DNA from: Mycobacterium sp. NS-7484
GTDB lineage: Bacteria; Actinomycetota; Actinomycetes; Mycobacteriales; Mycobacteriaceae
Direction of reading: 5' to 3'
Assembly: GCF_001953975.1 (NCBI RefSeq)
Contig: NZ_MBEJ01000078.1
Location: forward strand, 1-64,000
DNA length: 64,000 nt
Made by a program: the position numbers and the translations under genes. Of this stretch, positions 55,625 through 64,000 are shown piece after piece (position 1 is the stretch's first letter; each line of letters begins with the position of its first letter). Under the pieces are notes generated by a model. That model was given only the letters and a program-made list of their open reading frames with translations. It made no database searches and had not been told where the DNA came from.

Positions 55625-56080
55625 ATGCTGGCCCTTGCTGTGGCAATCGAACCGCTGTCCGGGCGTAGTTGGCCTGACACTCCTGAGGAGGCATTGGCCA
55701 ACCTGATCGCACTCGTGTGCGCCGTCGCGATTGGCGCAGGATTGGTTGGTCTAGTGGGATGGTTCCTCTGGTGGTGGTGCTTCACCAACCGGCCGAATGC
55801 TTACCGTCGACGGTTGGAAAAGGAATCGGCTGAATTCCGCACGCGTTGGCCGCAGGACCAACTGAACTTCGCGCCTTACAGTGAGCTGAGCGATGAAGCG
55901 CAGCGGTGTTGGGCTTTGATCTTTGTTCTTGAACATTCCGATAATTCGAAGAGCTACCCGCACGGCGCTGAAGGAAGCAAGATTTCTGAGTTACGTCATT
56001 GGATCGATACCGTAGTAGCGGCGTTAAACTCGGCCGCTGAGCGCGAGCGACAGCCTGCAACCGGGAGGTATTCCCAGTGA
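55625..56080 (+). CDS. Small single-pass membrane protein of the new ESX-1-island family, cassette B copy 1
   Basis: 151 aa. A short N-terminus is followed by one membrane helix (LIALVCAVAIGAGLVGLVGW) and a soluble domain with ESAEFRTRWPQDQLNFAPYS and ELSDEAQRCWALIFVLEH. The same motif order is found at 46380-46922 and 56077-56535. It is divergent from the EspA/E-like gene and overlaps the next gene by four bases (GTGA). No signal of enzymatic function. Confidence 0.72.
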   Translation: MLALAVAIEPLSGRSWPDTPEEALANLIALVCAVAIGAGLVGLVGWFLWWWCFTNRPNAYRRRLEKESAEFRTRWPQDQLNFAPYSELSDEAQRCWALIFVLEHSDNSKSYPHGAEGSKISELRHWIDTVVAALNSAAERERQPATGRYSQ

Positions 56081-56535
56081 TATCCGCTGCTCAATTCGAT
56101 CTGCGTTCTCAATTTGAGGGGCCGGTTCCCTTCTTGATCACCGTTATTCTGATAATCGGTATTACATGTGCACTCCTATTTTTTGTGGCCGCGTGGTATA
56201 CGAAGAAGTCGGAATATCAGAAGCGGGCCCGTCTATATACATTCTCGTCGGCGTTCTGGGCCCGTTGGCCGGGCGAGCGGCTGTGGGTGGCGCCGTACCC
56301 CGAGCTGGCTGCTGAAGCGGCCAGGTGCGAGGAAATCCTCGGAGGCATGGGCTTGACGCCGCCGCACTATGAGCCCAAACCGAGTGACACTGCGGTAAAG
56401 ACCGAGGATGCACACAGCGGCGATTCGCGCATCGAGCGCGACGGAACCGACTTCAGGACTAAGCGCGGCGCCGTGCTCCAAGCGATGAGCCGCGCGGTTG
56501 CGCAGGGAAGGGGTCCGCAGTCGCCGTCGGGGTAG
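56077..56535 (+). CDS. Small single-pass membrane protein of the new ESX-1-island family, cassette B copy 2
   Basis: 152 aa from GTG 56077. Membrane helix PFLITVILIIGITCALLFFV followed by a basic stretch, then SSAFWARWPGERLWVAPYPE and LAAEAARCEEI, matching the family motif less strictly than copy 1. A charged C-terminal tail follows. Tandem duplication with copy 1 is the simplest origin. It converges on the 159-aa gene. Confidence 0.7.
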   Translation: MISAAQFDLRSQFEGPVPFLITVILIIGITCALLFFVAAWYTKKSEYQKRARLYTFSSAFWARWPGERLWVAPYPELAAEAARCEEILGGMGLTPPHYEPKPSDTAVKTEDAHSGDSRIERDGTDFRTKRGAVLQAMSRAVAQGRGPQSPSG

Positions 56536-56581
56536 GCCGTAAATCCGTCTGGCTCAGCTTTCGCGACTAACGGAGCGCCCG

Positions 56582-57061
56582 TCACAAACCACGAAAAATC
56601 AAGGCCCGGTATGTCCACCCGGAGGCCGCCACGACGTCGCGGATCGGATTCTTCATGTCGTTGGTATCGAAGTCATATCGCTGGCCATTGACCCACCCGG
56701 TCACCGAAAAGCGAAGATCACCATTGGTTTTCGTCTGATTCCAGTGCAAGGGATCGTCGGAATCACGCTTCCACTCCCGAGCTCTGTCCTTGGCGCGGAT
56801 TTCCTTCTTTTCATGGTCGAAGACCATCCGGATGATGTAGGTGTCGTTGACGTTGACATCATCGAAGATCGGCTGCCAGTACGGGTGGCCTCGTTTCCAC
56901 TCGGCGACGAGATCGACCTCTTCGTCATCGCCCCTGCGGACATGCCACGGCGCCGCTTCATTGTTCAGCCCCATCAAGCGATGCCACAACTCGTGCGACG
57001 ACACCGGGACAACATCTGGATCAGGTTTACGGTTGCCGCTCAGCCGCGAAAACAAACCCAT
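56582..57061 (-). CDS. Hypothetical protein between espacdH-like cassette B and eccD1
   Basis: 159 aa, cytosolic-looking, with many charged and aromatic residues (GHPYWQPIFDDVNVNDTYII, REWKRDSDDPLHWNQTKTNG, GWVNGQRYDFDTNDMKN). No domain is recognised. It begins 14 bases after the stop of the DUF4333 lipoprotein gene and probably shares its transcript. Confidence 0.65.
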   Translation of the reverse strand: MGLFSRLSGNRKPDPDVVPVSSHELWHRLMGLNNEAAPWHVRRGDDEEVDLVAEWKRGHPYWQPIFDDVNVNDTYIIRMVFDHEKKEIRAKDRAREWKRDSDDPLHWNQTKTNGDLRFSVTGWVNGQRYDFDTNDMKNPIRDVVAASGWTYRALIFRGL

Positions 57062-57075
57062 GCCGCGAAATCCAC

Positions 57076-57414
57076 TCAGCCCATAGGCTCGTCGTCAACC
57101 TTGGCATTGAAGTTGACTTTGCCGCCGTCGACCGAGTTGGCCGTGACGGTCACGCCATATTTGGTGCCGTCGACAGTCAGCACGCACCGCTGAGTGGCAC
57201 CGACTTTGGCCGGCAGATCGTCATCGCACACCACAGAATCGGCCTTGGAGCCCGCCTGGGCCTCAAGTTTCTGCTTGACGACCTTCGCGAGCTGTTCTTT
57301 GTCGACGCCGGCGGTCTTCCCAATCTCGACGTGCCCAGAACATGCTCCGAGCAGCCCGGCCGCAACAACCAGCCCCGCCGCAGCAGCCACACGGATATTC
57401 GACGTTGCTTTCAT
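57076..57414 (-). CDS. DUF4333 lipoprotein
   Basis: 112 aa from ATG 57414, which is preceded by AAAGGGGGG; the frame continues upstream but without a site. A lipoprotein signal peptide with lipobox LLGAC gives an acylated Cys at about residue 25. The mature domain (QLAKVVKQKLEAQAG, DSVVCDDDLPAKVGATQRC, GVTVTANSVDGGKVNF) has the two spaced cysteines and beta hairpin of the mycobacterial DUF4333 family. Role unknown; lies just downstream of eccD1. Confidence 0.85.
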   Translation of the reverse strand: MKATSNIRVAAAAGLVVAAGLLGACSGHVEIGKTAGVDKEQLAKVVKQKLEAQAGSKADSVVCDDDLPAKVGATQRCVLTVDGTKYGVTVTANSVDGGKVNFNAKVDDEPMG

Positions 57415-57496
57415 GTGATCCCCCCTTTGATACGCAATTGGCCACAGCCAGCGAGGCCTCCGGGCCCCAAAGGCCCTGAGACACAAGCCCAAAACG

Positions 57497-59029
57497 TCAG
57501 TGCAAGCGCAGGTTCCGCAGGAGGTCGTACACGCCGGCGATCCACAGCAGCAGTGGGATCACCGCTGCGATGGCCGCACCGTCGGTCAACTCCAGGATGC
57601 GTTTGGTCACCGGGGACACGCGACGCACGCCGTCGGTGGCACCCACCGCGATCACCGCCACCAGGCCCAGCACCGTGTAGATCACCAGCACCAGCCAGGC
57701 ATTGCCCGGATTCCACAGGCACAGACGCACCATCACGCCCGTCGGCACCGCGATCGCCGCCGCCAGCAGCGACCAGGAGCACCACCGCTCGGCGTACAGC
57801 CGGGACCGGAAGCCACAGATCACGGCCACCAGACCCGCCACGATCATGCTGTGCACGAAGAAATGCCCCTGCACCACAACGGAAATCGCACCGACCGACA
57901 GCACCAGGGCACCAGCAGCGAGGAAACCGATCAGGAGCTGACGGGTCAACAGGCTGCGTTCCTGCAGTCGCGCCGCCGATTCCGGCACGGACGCGATGAT
58001 CGCCTTCCATGTCGGGGATGCCTCGTCCACCTCGTCGGGGGTGATCACCGGATCGAGCAGTTCGTCGTTGGACACCGTCTCGCCGGGCGCCGGGATCGGC
58101 GGCAGCGCGATACGGGCCACGGCCACAGTGAGTTTGGCGGCGTTGGTCACCACGATGAGGCCGAAGGCGATCGCACCGGCGGGCACCCATTCGGCCCCGC
58201 CGTACCCGACGGTGATCGCGGCGCCCGTGACGGCGATCGCCAACACGGCCAGGAACGAGGCCACATCGGCCCGACGGCGTGGGCCACCGCGGGTGGCCAG
58301 TGTCAGCAGTAACACCACCGCACCGGCACCGGCGAGTTGCGGCGCCCCAAGGGAATCCGCGTCATAGGGCAGCGGCACGGCCAGCGCCGCAGCTCCACCG
58401 AGCACGATCATCGAGGCCAGCAGCAGGCTCTCGGAAAGATCGAGGTTGTCGTAACGCTTCTCCGCCGCGAAGCTTCCGCCGAGCAGGCCGAAACCGAACA
58501 ACGCGAGCGCCACCGCCCACCACCAGCCCTGGCCGGCACCGTCCCACGACAGCAGCGACATGACGGTGATGGCCGTTGAGACCACTGGAATCGCCACGCC
58601 GACAAAACGATTCAGCGCGGTGCGGTCGAACACCGGAGACTCGTCGAGCACGGCGATCGCGTCGATCACGTCCTCGACCAGGGGGCGGTACCGCTCGGTG
58701 CGGCTGACCGACACCAGGGTGAGCAGTGATCCGTCGACCACACCGGCGTCGTCGAGCGATTCATCGGCCTTCAACGGCGGCGCACCCGGACGGGCGAACG
58801 CCCACATGCCCTGCTCGGAGAAATCGAACCCGGCGAGCGTGTCTTTCGGGGTGTCCTCGAGCAATTCGCCGAGGACACTGACGGTCTCGTCGATGTAGGT
58901 CTCGATGGGTGCTGCGGCCGGCAACACCAGATCCGTCATCCTCTTACCGGTGAGGATGGTGACCCGGGTGGTCGACGGCCGGCCAGGCGTCGTGCTCGAG
59001 GGGTCAGCGGCGGCAGTAGTCGCGGTCAC
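57497..59029 (-). CDS. eccD1: ESX-1 membrane channel component EccD1
   Basis: 510 aa, equal to the family norm. An N-terminal ubiquitin-like (YukD) domain (20-110: RVTILTGKRMTDLVLPAAAP) is followed by eleven membrane helices from about residue 140 to the C-terminus. EccD forms the bulk of the type VII membrane pore. GTG 59029 overlaps the espI stop as GTGA. Downstream, 82 bases lead to the lipoprotein gene. Confidence 0.92.
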   Translation of the reverse strand: MTATTAAADPSSTTPGRPSTTRVTILTGKRMTDLVLPAAAPIETYIDETVSVLGELLEDTPKDTLAGFDFSEQGMWAFARPGAPPLKADESLDDAGVVDGSLLTLVSVSRTERYRPLVEDVIDAIAVLDESPVFDRTALNRFVGVAIPVVSTAITVMSLLSWDGAGQGWWWAVALALFGFGLLGGSFAAEKRYDNLDLSESLLLASMIVLGGAAALAVPLPYDADSLGAPQLAGAGAVVLLLTLATRGGPRRRADVASFLAVLAIAVTGAAITVGYGGAEWVPAGAIAFGLIVVTNAAKLTVAVARIALPPIPAPGETVSNDELLDPVITPDEVDEASPTWKAIIASVPESAARLQERSLLTRQLLIGFLAAGALVLSVGAISVVVQGHFFVHSMIVAGLVAVICGFRSRLYAERWCSWSLLAAAIAVPTGVMVRLCLWNPGNAWLVLVIYTVLGLVAVIAVGATDGVRRVSPVTKRILELTDGAAIAAVIPLLLWIAGVYDLLRNLRLH

Positions 59030-60450
59030 CGCCGTTCAAGCCTGTCGAAATCGTCGGACAGGGCCGCGGCCAACTCGGTGATGCGCCGCTGGTACGTATC
59101 GCTGAGCAGGTCGAGCTGAATCTCGGTGCCCTGGGCAATGTGCTTGTCCCACGGCAACACGATGACACGGCCCGGGGGCACGTGGCGCTCGAATTGCTGC
59201 ACCAGATCCTCGACATCCACGTTGGCCTTACCCGGCGTCACGTGGTTGATCACAACGCAGGACCGGCCGAGCAGATCCTGATATCCGTTCTGGCGCAGCC
59301 AGTCCATCGTGATGGCAGCCTGGCGGGCCCCGTCGATCGAGGCACTGGCCACGATCACCATGCCGGACACGGTGGAGAGCACACCGCGGGAGGCCTTTTG
59401 GAACAGGCCGGCCCCGCAGTCGGCGAGGACGAGGTTGTAATAGCGCGACACCACTGCGGTGGCGCCCTTCCAGTCCTCGTCGTTGAACTCCCGCTGGGCA
59501 CCGCTGTAGTCCTCAGACGACAGCACCTCGAGGTTGGATCCGTTCATGCTCGTGTAGGCCCGAATGTCGTTGTAGCGCGACAGTTCCTGGTCGGCGAGCA
59601 GATCAGAGATGGTGGCGGCGGACTGACGTCCGGCACGGTCGGCCAGGTTGCCGCCGTCGGGGTCGGCGTCGATGGCCAGGATGCGGTCACCGCGGACCTT
59701 GGCCATCGCCGATCCGAGCGCGACGGTGACGGCGGTCTTGCCGACGCCGCCCTTCAGGCCGAAGACGCCGATCTGATAGGAATCGCGGGCGTTGCGCCGA
59801 ATCCGGTTGTGCAGTTCGAGTTCGTAGATCTCGTCGGGCGACAGACCCAGGTTGATCCGCGTGGTCAGGTAGAGCCAGTGGCGCCATCCGCGCTGCGACG
59901 GCATCTTCACACCGGTCTTCACCCCGACGTGCGAGAGCGCGTCGATCGCGCGGTGGTTGCCCATCGAGGCAGCCGAGGTGGGGCCGGGCGCGGCCGGGGT
60001 CGGAATCGCCTGCCCTGCCCGCCACTGACCACTGACCTCAGGGTCGAAGTCGGCGAACTGCGACGGCGCGGGACCGGGCGCGACGCGCGGCGCCGGGCCG
60101 GGCATGGACCGGGCCTGCTCGTGGCGCGCGCCCTGACCGGCCTGCTGCTGCGGCGCCCGCAGCATCGAATTCTGCGGCCACTGCGGCGCGGTCGCCGGAG
60201 GCTGCGGCATCGGCGCGGGCATCTGCGGCGTCGTCTCCGCATGCCGCGGCTGCGCGGCAGCCTGAGTCTGGGTGGATGCGGTGGGAGCCACCGGTACATC
60301 CGTGGAACTGGTTTCCCCGACCGGTACGGGCGGTGGCGGCGCGGCCGCGGCGGCCTTCAGGATGGCATCTCTGTCCACGATGGCGGTGGCGTCGTCGACC
60401 GGTTTACCCGGTTCCGACGAGTGGAAGAGCCGGTCATAGTCGGCCGACAT
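59026..60450 (-). CDS. espI: ESX-1 secretion-associated ATPase EspI
   Basis: 474 aa, shorter than the 666-aa M. tuberculosis EspI mainly in the Pro/Ala/Gln-rich N-terminus (1-200). The C-terminal MinD/ParA-like P-loop ATPase has Walker A GLKGGVGKTAVTVALGSAMA, then LAIDADPDGGNLADR and LVLADCGAGLFQKASRGVLS. In M. tuberculosis EspI reduces ESX-1 activity at low ATP. It lies between esxA and eccD1, downstream of a long hairpin that may lower its expression. Confidence 0.9.
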   Translation of the reverse strand: MSADYDRLFHSSEPGKPVDDATAIVDRDAILKAAAAAPPPPVPVGETSSTDVPVAPTASTQTQAAAQPRHAETTPQMPAPMPQPPATAPQWPQNSMLRAPQQQAGQGARHEQARSMPGPAPRVAPGPAPSQFADFDPEVSGQWRAGQAIPTPAAPGPTSAASMGNHRAIDALSHVGVKTGVKMPSQRGWRHWLYLTTRINLGLSPDEIYELELHNRIRRNARDSYQIGVFGLKGGVGKTAVTVALGSAMAKVRGDRILAIDADPDGGNLADRAGRQSAATISDLLADQELSRYNDIRAYTSMNGSNLEVLSSEDYSGAQREFNDEDWKGATAVVSRYYNLVLADCGAGLFQKASRGVLSTVSGMVIVASASIDGARQAAITMDWLRQNGYQDLLGRSCVVINHVTPGKANVDVEDLVQQFERHVPPGRVIVLPWDKHIAQGTEIQLDLLSDTYQRRITELAAALSDDFDRLERR

Positions 60451-60505
60451 GGGGACCCCTCAGATAGTCAAAACAGATGGTTAGATCTTTACACCCAAGC
60501 ACAAG

Positions 60506-60555
60506 TGGTGGGCGGGTTCGGCCTATCAAAAGATAGACCGGTTACCCGCCCACCA
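60506..60555. terminator. Long hairpin between esxA and espI
   Basis: Outer arms TGGTGGGCGGGT and ACCCGCCCACCA are perfectly complementary. Inner arms CGGCCTATC and GATAGACCG pair with one mismatch around an AAAA loop. It has no long T-run on the espI side, so partial termination or protection of the esxBA mRNA 3' end is more likely than full stop. Confidence 0.72.
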
Positions 60556-60581
60556 ATGCATGCGTGCGTGTTGCCCGTTAA

Positions 60582-60869
60582 CTAGGCGAACATTCCCGTG
60601 ACGCCGGCTTCGGTCTGGGACATGGTCTGCCCCGCCTCGCTGATCGTCTGGGCCAGGTTCTGCAGCGCCTGGTTCAGCTCCATGGACGTGTTGTCCCAGC
60701 GGGTCTGAACGGCCTGGTAGGCCTCCGAACCCGAGCCGCCCCACGCCGAGGCGAGCGAGGCCAGCGAGCCCTTGCCCTCGTCCAGCAGGCCGGCGGTGGT
60801 GCCGACGGCGCCCTGGATCTCAGCCGAACCGCCCTCGATACCGGCGAAATTCCAAACCTGTTCTGTCAT
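60582..60869 (-). CDS. esxA: EsxA (ESAT-6)
   Basis: 95 aa, exact family length. Helix-turn-helix with WxG at [19 protein letters not shown] and C-terminal EAGVTGMFA ending as in M. tuberculosis ESAT-6. It forms a 1:1 dimer with EsxB and is secreted by ESX-1. Preceded by esxB with 30 bases between genes. Confidence 0.96.
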   Translation of the reverse strand: MTEQVWNFAGIEGGSAEIQGAVGTTAGLLDEGKGSLASLASAWGGSGSEAYQAVQTRWDNTSMELNQALQNLAQTISEAGQTMSQTEAGVTGMFA

Positions 60870-60899
60870 GTTGTGTCTCCGTTCTTGAGGTCAGTTAGG

Positions 60900-61202
60900 T
60901 CAGATGTTCATCGACGAGGCCAGGTTGCCGGCCTGATCGTCGTCGGTGGCCGAGTACTGGCTACCCGAGGTGTGGATGTTGTTGGAGATGTCGTTCAGCT
61001 CCTGGATCTGCTTGGCAGCAGCCTCGTGGAACCGCGCCAGCGCAGCCTGCGCGGCGGTACCGGCCTGGCCGACCATCTGGGCAGCCAAGGTGCTGCCGGT
61101 CGACTCGACCTGAGCGATGACGCTCTTGAGCTCACCGGAGATGCGCTCGAAGTTAGCAGCCTCCTTGGCGAGGACGGCGGCATCTGTATTCATCTGTGCC
61201 AT
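60900..61202 (-). CDS. esxB: EsxB (CFP-10) with altered WxG motif
   Basis: 100 aa, exact family length. Start AQMNTDAAVLAKEAANFERI and C-terminal YSATDDDQ (YxxxD, recognised by EccC) are typical CFP-10. The turn normally reads WRGAAGTAAQAA; here it reads QMVGQAGTAAQAA, so Trp is Met (codon ATG at about 61088). Ala/Gly and the rest of the turn are kept. The change could weaken packing with EsxA or be tolerated because EsxA keeps its WGG. Confidence 0.95.
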   Translation of the reverse strand: MAQMNTDAAVLAKEAANFERISGELKSVIAQVESTGSTLAAQMVGQAGTAAQAALARFHEAAAKQIQELNDISNNIHTSGSQYSATDDDQAGNLASSMNI

Positions 61203-61294
61203 GTTGGATTTCCCCTTATTTTCCCTTTGTCCTCACCAGTGATGATTGGCGAGTCCTCCGGCCGGGTGGCCGGAAAGTCTTTGTGGTGGACGAC

Positions 61295-62623
61295 TTACCA
61301 GTCGTCGTCATCTTCTACTGATTGGTCGTACGTGAGTGCTGTCGGTGACACCAGGCCGTCCTTGGTGCCGCCGCTCTTCTCTTCCTTGTTCTTGGCGGCG
61401 TTGACCGGTGCCCCGCCGCCTCCGCCGGCGCCGCTCCCGACCGGCGCCACCGGACCTGCCGCGCCCGCGGCCCCACCAAATGCGCCCGGCTTGGCCTCGC
61501 CGCTGATGCCCAACATCGACGACAGCAGCGCGGTGCGCGGTGGTGAACCCAGCGCTCCGGGCAGCGAGGCCGCCCGCACCAGCCCCGCGCCTGAGGCCGG
61601 CCCCGTACCACCGGCCAGCGGATGGTTGGAGAACGGCATCGCGCCCATCAGCCCGGACTGCATGCCCGACTGGCTGCCGCCCATGCCGGTGAACTGGCTG
61701 ACCATCTGGGTCACCTGCTGCAGCGGCTGCGTGATCGTCTGCATCTGGGACTGCAGCATCTGCGGGATCTGCCCCGCGAGCTGCCCGGCCTGTTGCCCCA
61801 TCTGCATGACCATCTGCATGCCCTGCTGCATGGGGTTCTTCTCGGACGAATCCTGCTCCTGGCGCCCGGCGTTCTCACCCTTGTTGGCCGCGCCGACCGC
61901 CCGCTGCTCGGCCATATTCGCCTGGGCTGCGGCATTTCCGGAGACCAACGCCACCGACTCGATGGTGGCCTTGGCACTGACGCCCTCGATGATCGCGTTG
62001 CGCATCATCCCTTGGGCCGCCCGCGGCGCCGTCGCGGTCGGCGCCGCCGCCGCGGTCGACTCGCCGACTCCCGGCAGCACGATCGGCGTCATCGGCATGA
62101 TGGGCTCGAACAGCAGGTTGAGGGTGGTTTCGGCGTGATACGCCTCCATCGCCCCGGCGGCCTGGTTCCACATCCGCACGAAGTAGTCGAACTCGTTGAG
62201 CCCGATCGGCATCGTGTTGATGCCGAGGAAGTTGGTCGCTTCCAACACCGCGTGGGTGACGTGGTTCTGCTCGATCTCCGGAATGGGCGGAGTGGTGGTC
62301 AGCGCCAGGGTGTACGAACTTGCCTGGGCACTGGCCTGCAACGCCCGCTTCTGCGCCTGCAAGGCCATCGTCCGCAGCCACATGATCATCGGCATCGTCG
62401 CCGACACCGCACGCTCACTCGCCCCGCCGCTCCACACGGAGGTCAGGTTGCTGAGCGCGCCGGCCAGCTCGTCGGCCTGGGTCTCCAGCAGGATCGCCAA
62501 GCCCTCCCAGCCCGTTGCCGCCTGGAGCATCGGCGCCGGACCAGCACCGCACATCAAGCGTGCGGTGTTGATCTCTGGAGGCAACGCTATCCAGGTGGGT
62601 AGGACCGGGAGTGCCGCGACCAT
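61295..62623 (-). CDS. PPE68 family protein
   Basis: 442 aa, longer than M. tuberculosis PPE68 (368). N-terminal PPE domain with WIALPPEINTARL and the WxG turn SVWSGGASERAV, then a Gln/Met-rich stretch (MQMVMQMGQQAGQ, QIPQMLQSQMQT) and a Gly/Ala-rich tail ending SVEDDDDW. It should pair with the adjacent PE35 through its PPE helices and be chaperoned by EspG1, which is not in the window. Symbol PPE68 by position in ESX-1. Confidence 0.92.
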   Translation of the reverse strand: MVAALPVLPTWIALPPEINTARLMCGAGPAPMLQAATGWEGLAILLETQADELAGALSNLTSVWSGGASERAVSATMPMIMWLRTMALQAQKRALQASAQASSYTLALTTTPPIPEIEQNHVTHAVLEATNFLGINTMPIGLNEFDYFVRMWNQAAGAMEAYHAETTLNLLFEPIMPMTPIVLPGVGESTAAAAPTATAPRAAQGMMRNAIIEGVSAKATIESVALVSGNAAAQANMAEQRAVGAANKGENAGRQEQDSSEKNPMQQGMQMVMQMGQQAGQLAGQIPQMLQSQMQTITQPLQQVTQMVSQFTGMGGSQSGMQSGLMGAMPFSNHPLAGGTGPASGAGLVRAASLPGALGSPPRTALLSSMLGISGEAKPGAFGGAAGAAGPVAPVGSGAGGGGGAPVNAAKNKEEKSGGTKDGLVSPTALTYDQSVEDDDDW

Positions 62624-62658
62624 TGCTGGAAGACCCTATCTTTGACGAATCGTGGCTG

Positions 62659-62952
62659 TTAGAGAGTGGTTGCCTGGGCGGCGTCGACCGCGTTGTAAAT
62701 CCCCGCGATCTCGGCGTAGGCCGCACCCGCCCGGGTGAGTTCCTCCTGGGCGAACGAGTTCGCCGCCAGAGCCTCCACACCCTCGCTGGCGAAGGCCATG
62801 GCAGCCATTGCCGAGACCTCGTCAGCGCCGGCCGGAACCAGCGCGGTAACCGCCGCAGCAGCGGTGGTGCCACCGGCCAGACCACGGGCCGCGTTTGCGA
62901 TCACCTGTGCCGCAACGCCTTCGGCGCCGGGGTTGTGCATCAACGGTTGCAT
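62659..62952 (-). CDS. PE35-type PE protein
   Basis: 97 aa from ATG 62952 with GGGGAG seven bases upstream. The classical PE dipeptide is absent. The helical hairpin with LVPAGADEVSAMAAMAFASE and the C-terminal YNAVD (YxxxD) match PE35. It lies 35 bases before PPE68, the expected heterodimer partner. The longer upstream start at 62997 is less likely. Confidence 0.9.
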   Translation of the reverse strand: MQPLMHNPGAEGVAAQVIANAARGLAGGTTAAAAVTALVPAGADEVSAMAAMAFASEGVEALAANSFAQEELTRAGAAYAEIAGIYNAVDAAQATTL

Positions 62953-63111
62953 TTGCTTGCTCCCCTGTTTCGTTTCCAAATGCACGGGGACAAGCACTCA
63001 AAGTCGACGTGGCAGAAAGTTTGCCAAGCCGTCCAGGAACCTGTCCCCCGATTCCTTTGCTGACGGGCTGCCGCCAGCGTTGCTGAGTGCGTTGATTAGA
63101 TACTAACTGCC

Positions 63112-64000
63112 CTATTGGGGTGCTGCGAACACTTCTTCGTCGGGTGGATCGACATAGGCCGCCTGAATGACCTCCTTGCCGTCCGGACCGACCATAAACG
63201 CCTGGCCAGGAGGTCTTTTCTTGACGATGATCTCCCGCGACGGGAAGTCGTTCTTCTCGCCGGACAGGAACAACGTCGGCGAACCGGCGCCGTAAGCAGC
63301 ACCGACGAACTTGTCCATCGTGGCCCGATGGGCCAGGCTCATCTGGCACGTCACGATGATGTGCAGGCCGATATCGGCGGCCGCCGGCAGTAGCGGGCCC
63401 AACGGCGCCATCGGCGACATCATGCCCGCCGCGGCGGTGATCATGTGCCAGTCGTCGACCAGCAGCACGATGTCCGGACCGCTCCACCACGACCGCGCCC
63501 GCAGCTGCGCGGTGGTCAGATCGGGCGGTGGCAACCGTTTCTTCAGGTTGACGGCCAGCGCCTTGATCGCCTCTTCCAACGAGGCGCTGTTGCGGTTGAT
63601 CGCACCGGCGGCCAGCAGATGCGTCTCGGGCACCGCGTCGAGCAGACCGGACCGGTAGTCCGCCAGCATGAACCTGACCTGGTCGGGGCTGTTGCGACTG
63701 CAGATCGCCTTGGCCGCGGCGTGGGCGATGGTGGTCTTGCCCGACTTCGGCGCACCGAAGATCAGCAGGTGCGGCGTGATGTTCATCTGGTTGTAGGCAA
63801 CCGTGAGGTCCGACTCGCGCACGCCCAACGGCACCTGCCAACGCGTGCGGTAGTCGGAGTCGGGTCCGGGCGGGTTCGGATCGAGCTGATGCAGGTAGAT
63901 CCGTTCCGGCAGCACCCGCACCTGCGGCGCCTGGTCGGTGTGGCGCGACGACACTTCCTGCACGCCCGCCGAGATGGCGTCGACGATGTTGGCGGCGCTG
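63112..64000 (-). CDS. eccCb1: ESX-1 ATPase EccCb1, C-terminal part (5' end outside window)
   Basis: About 295 C-terminal residues; the 5' part lies beyond 64000. FtsK/SpoIIIE-type ATPase domain with Walker [19 protein letters not shown] and Walker [13 protein letters not shown], ending DEEVFAAPQ. This is the last ATPase domain of EccC, whose pocket binds the EsxB C-terminal signal. The EccCb1 label (split EccC) rests on ESX-1 identity; whether EccC is split here cannot be seen. PE35 starts 159 bases downstream. Confidence 0.93.
   Translation of the reverse strand, partial: SAANIVDAISAGVQEVSSRHTDQAPQVRVLPERIYLHQLDPNPPGPDSDYRTRWQVPLGVRESDLTVAYNQMNITPHLLIFGAPKSGKTTIAHAAAKAICSRNSPDQVRFMLADYRSGLLDAVPETHLLAAGAINRNSASLEEAIKALAVNLKKRLPPPDLTTAQLRARSWWSGPDIVLLVDDWHMITAAAGMMSPMAPLGPLLPAAADIGLHIIVTCQMSLAHRATMDKFVGAAYGAGSPTLFLSGEKNDFPSREIIVKKRPPGQAFMVGPDGKEVIQAAYVDPPDEEVFAAPQ

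Noticed and set aside
59140..60585. 481-codon plus-strand frame
   Set aside because: Antisense to espI, Gly/Arg/His-rich; the minus strand shows a clear MinD-like ATPase.
62822..63841. 339-codon minus-strand frame
   Set aside because: Shadow of eccCb1 in another phase; P-loop motifs are only in the listed frame.

Overview
The window is high-GC actinobacterial chromosome. It carries a type VII (ESX-1) secretion locus, PE and PPE proteins, CtpI, MycP and LytR-CpsA-Psr proteins, and many GTG/TTG starts with 4-base stop/start overlaps. A fast-growing Mycolicibacterium/Mycobacterium is the best fit. No rRNA, tRNA, CRISPR array, insertion sequence or phage module was found.

Layout. 1-2632 (-): sulfonate/taurine-type ABC importer, cut by the window start. 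2779-4499: DUF3159-type membrane protein divergent from a CorA-like transporter. 4607-7609 (+): pntA-pntB transhydrogenase. 7694-16106: a RidA-like protein, a large exported beta-propeller protein divergent from a ROK regulator, an acyl-CoA dehydrogenase, an alpha/beta hydrolase and an LCP cell-wall ligase. 16113-20634: two-component pair, LysR regulator, MFS exporter, DUF1348 protein. 20678-22701: fadE2-ptpB. 22709-27866 (-): a very large CtpI-type P-type ATPase flanked by two small membrane proteins. 27986-31617 (-): YceI, DUF456, methyltransferase, quinone oxidoreductase, SDR. 31808-32285 (+): two tandem paralogous secreted histidine-rich peptides. 32351-38773: two tandem methyltransferases, two TetR regulators, a FUSC transporter and a pirin. 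38802-40805: divergent ptsI/ptsH. Several pieces recall M. tuberculosis Rv0144-Rv0149 and Rv0153c-Rv0157, but rearranged.

40982-64000 is the ESX-1 region. mycP1-eccE1-espL read rightward. The core (eccCb1, PE35, PPE68, esxB, esxA, espI, eccD1) reads leftward from the window end. Between them lies an accessory island. It holds espJ, an uncharacterised membrane protein with a duplicated domain, espK and espB, all leftward, plus two cassettes that look like espA/espE + espC/espF + espD/espH. In cassette B (53609-56535) the EspA/E-like and EspC/F-like proteins are separate overlapping genes. In cassette A (44370-46922) they are one fused polypeptide. Each cassette faces one or two divergently transcribed small single-pass membrane proteins of a shared family I do not recognise, across a promoter conserved in sequence and spacing. 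Cassette A lies between the intact 3' end of espB and a decayed direct repeat of that 3' end (44239-44358), suggesting insertion or unequal recombination at espB.

The core secretion genes appear intact, but two substrates are unusual: EsxB has Met-Val-Gly where WxG is expected, and EspB appears to have lost both its WxG and YxxxD motifs. Together with the extra Esp cassettes, this suggests an ESX-1 system whose substrate set has been duplicated and re-wired.
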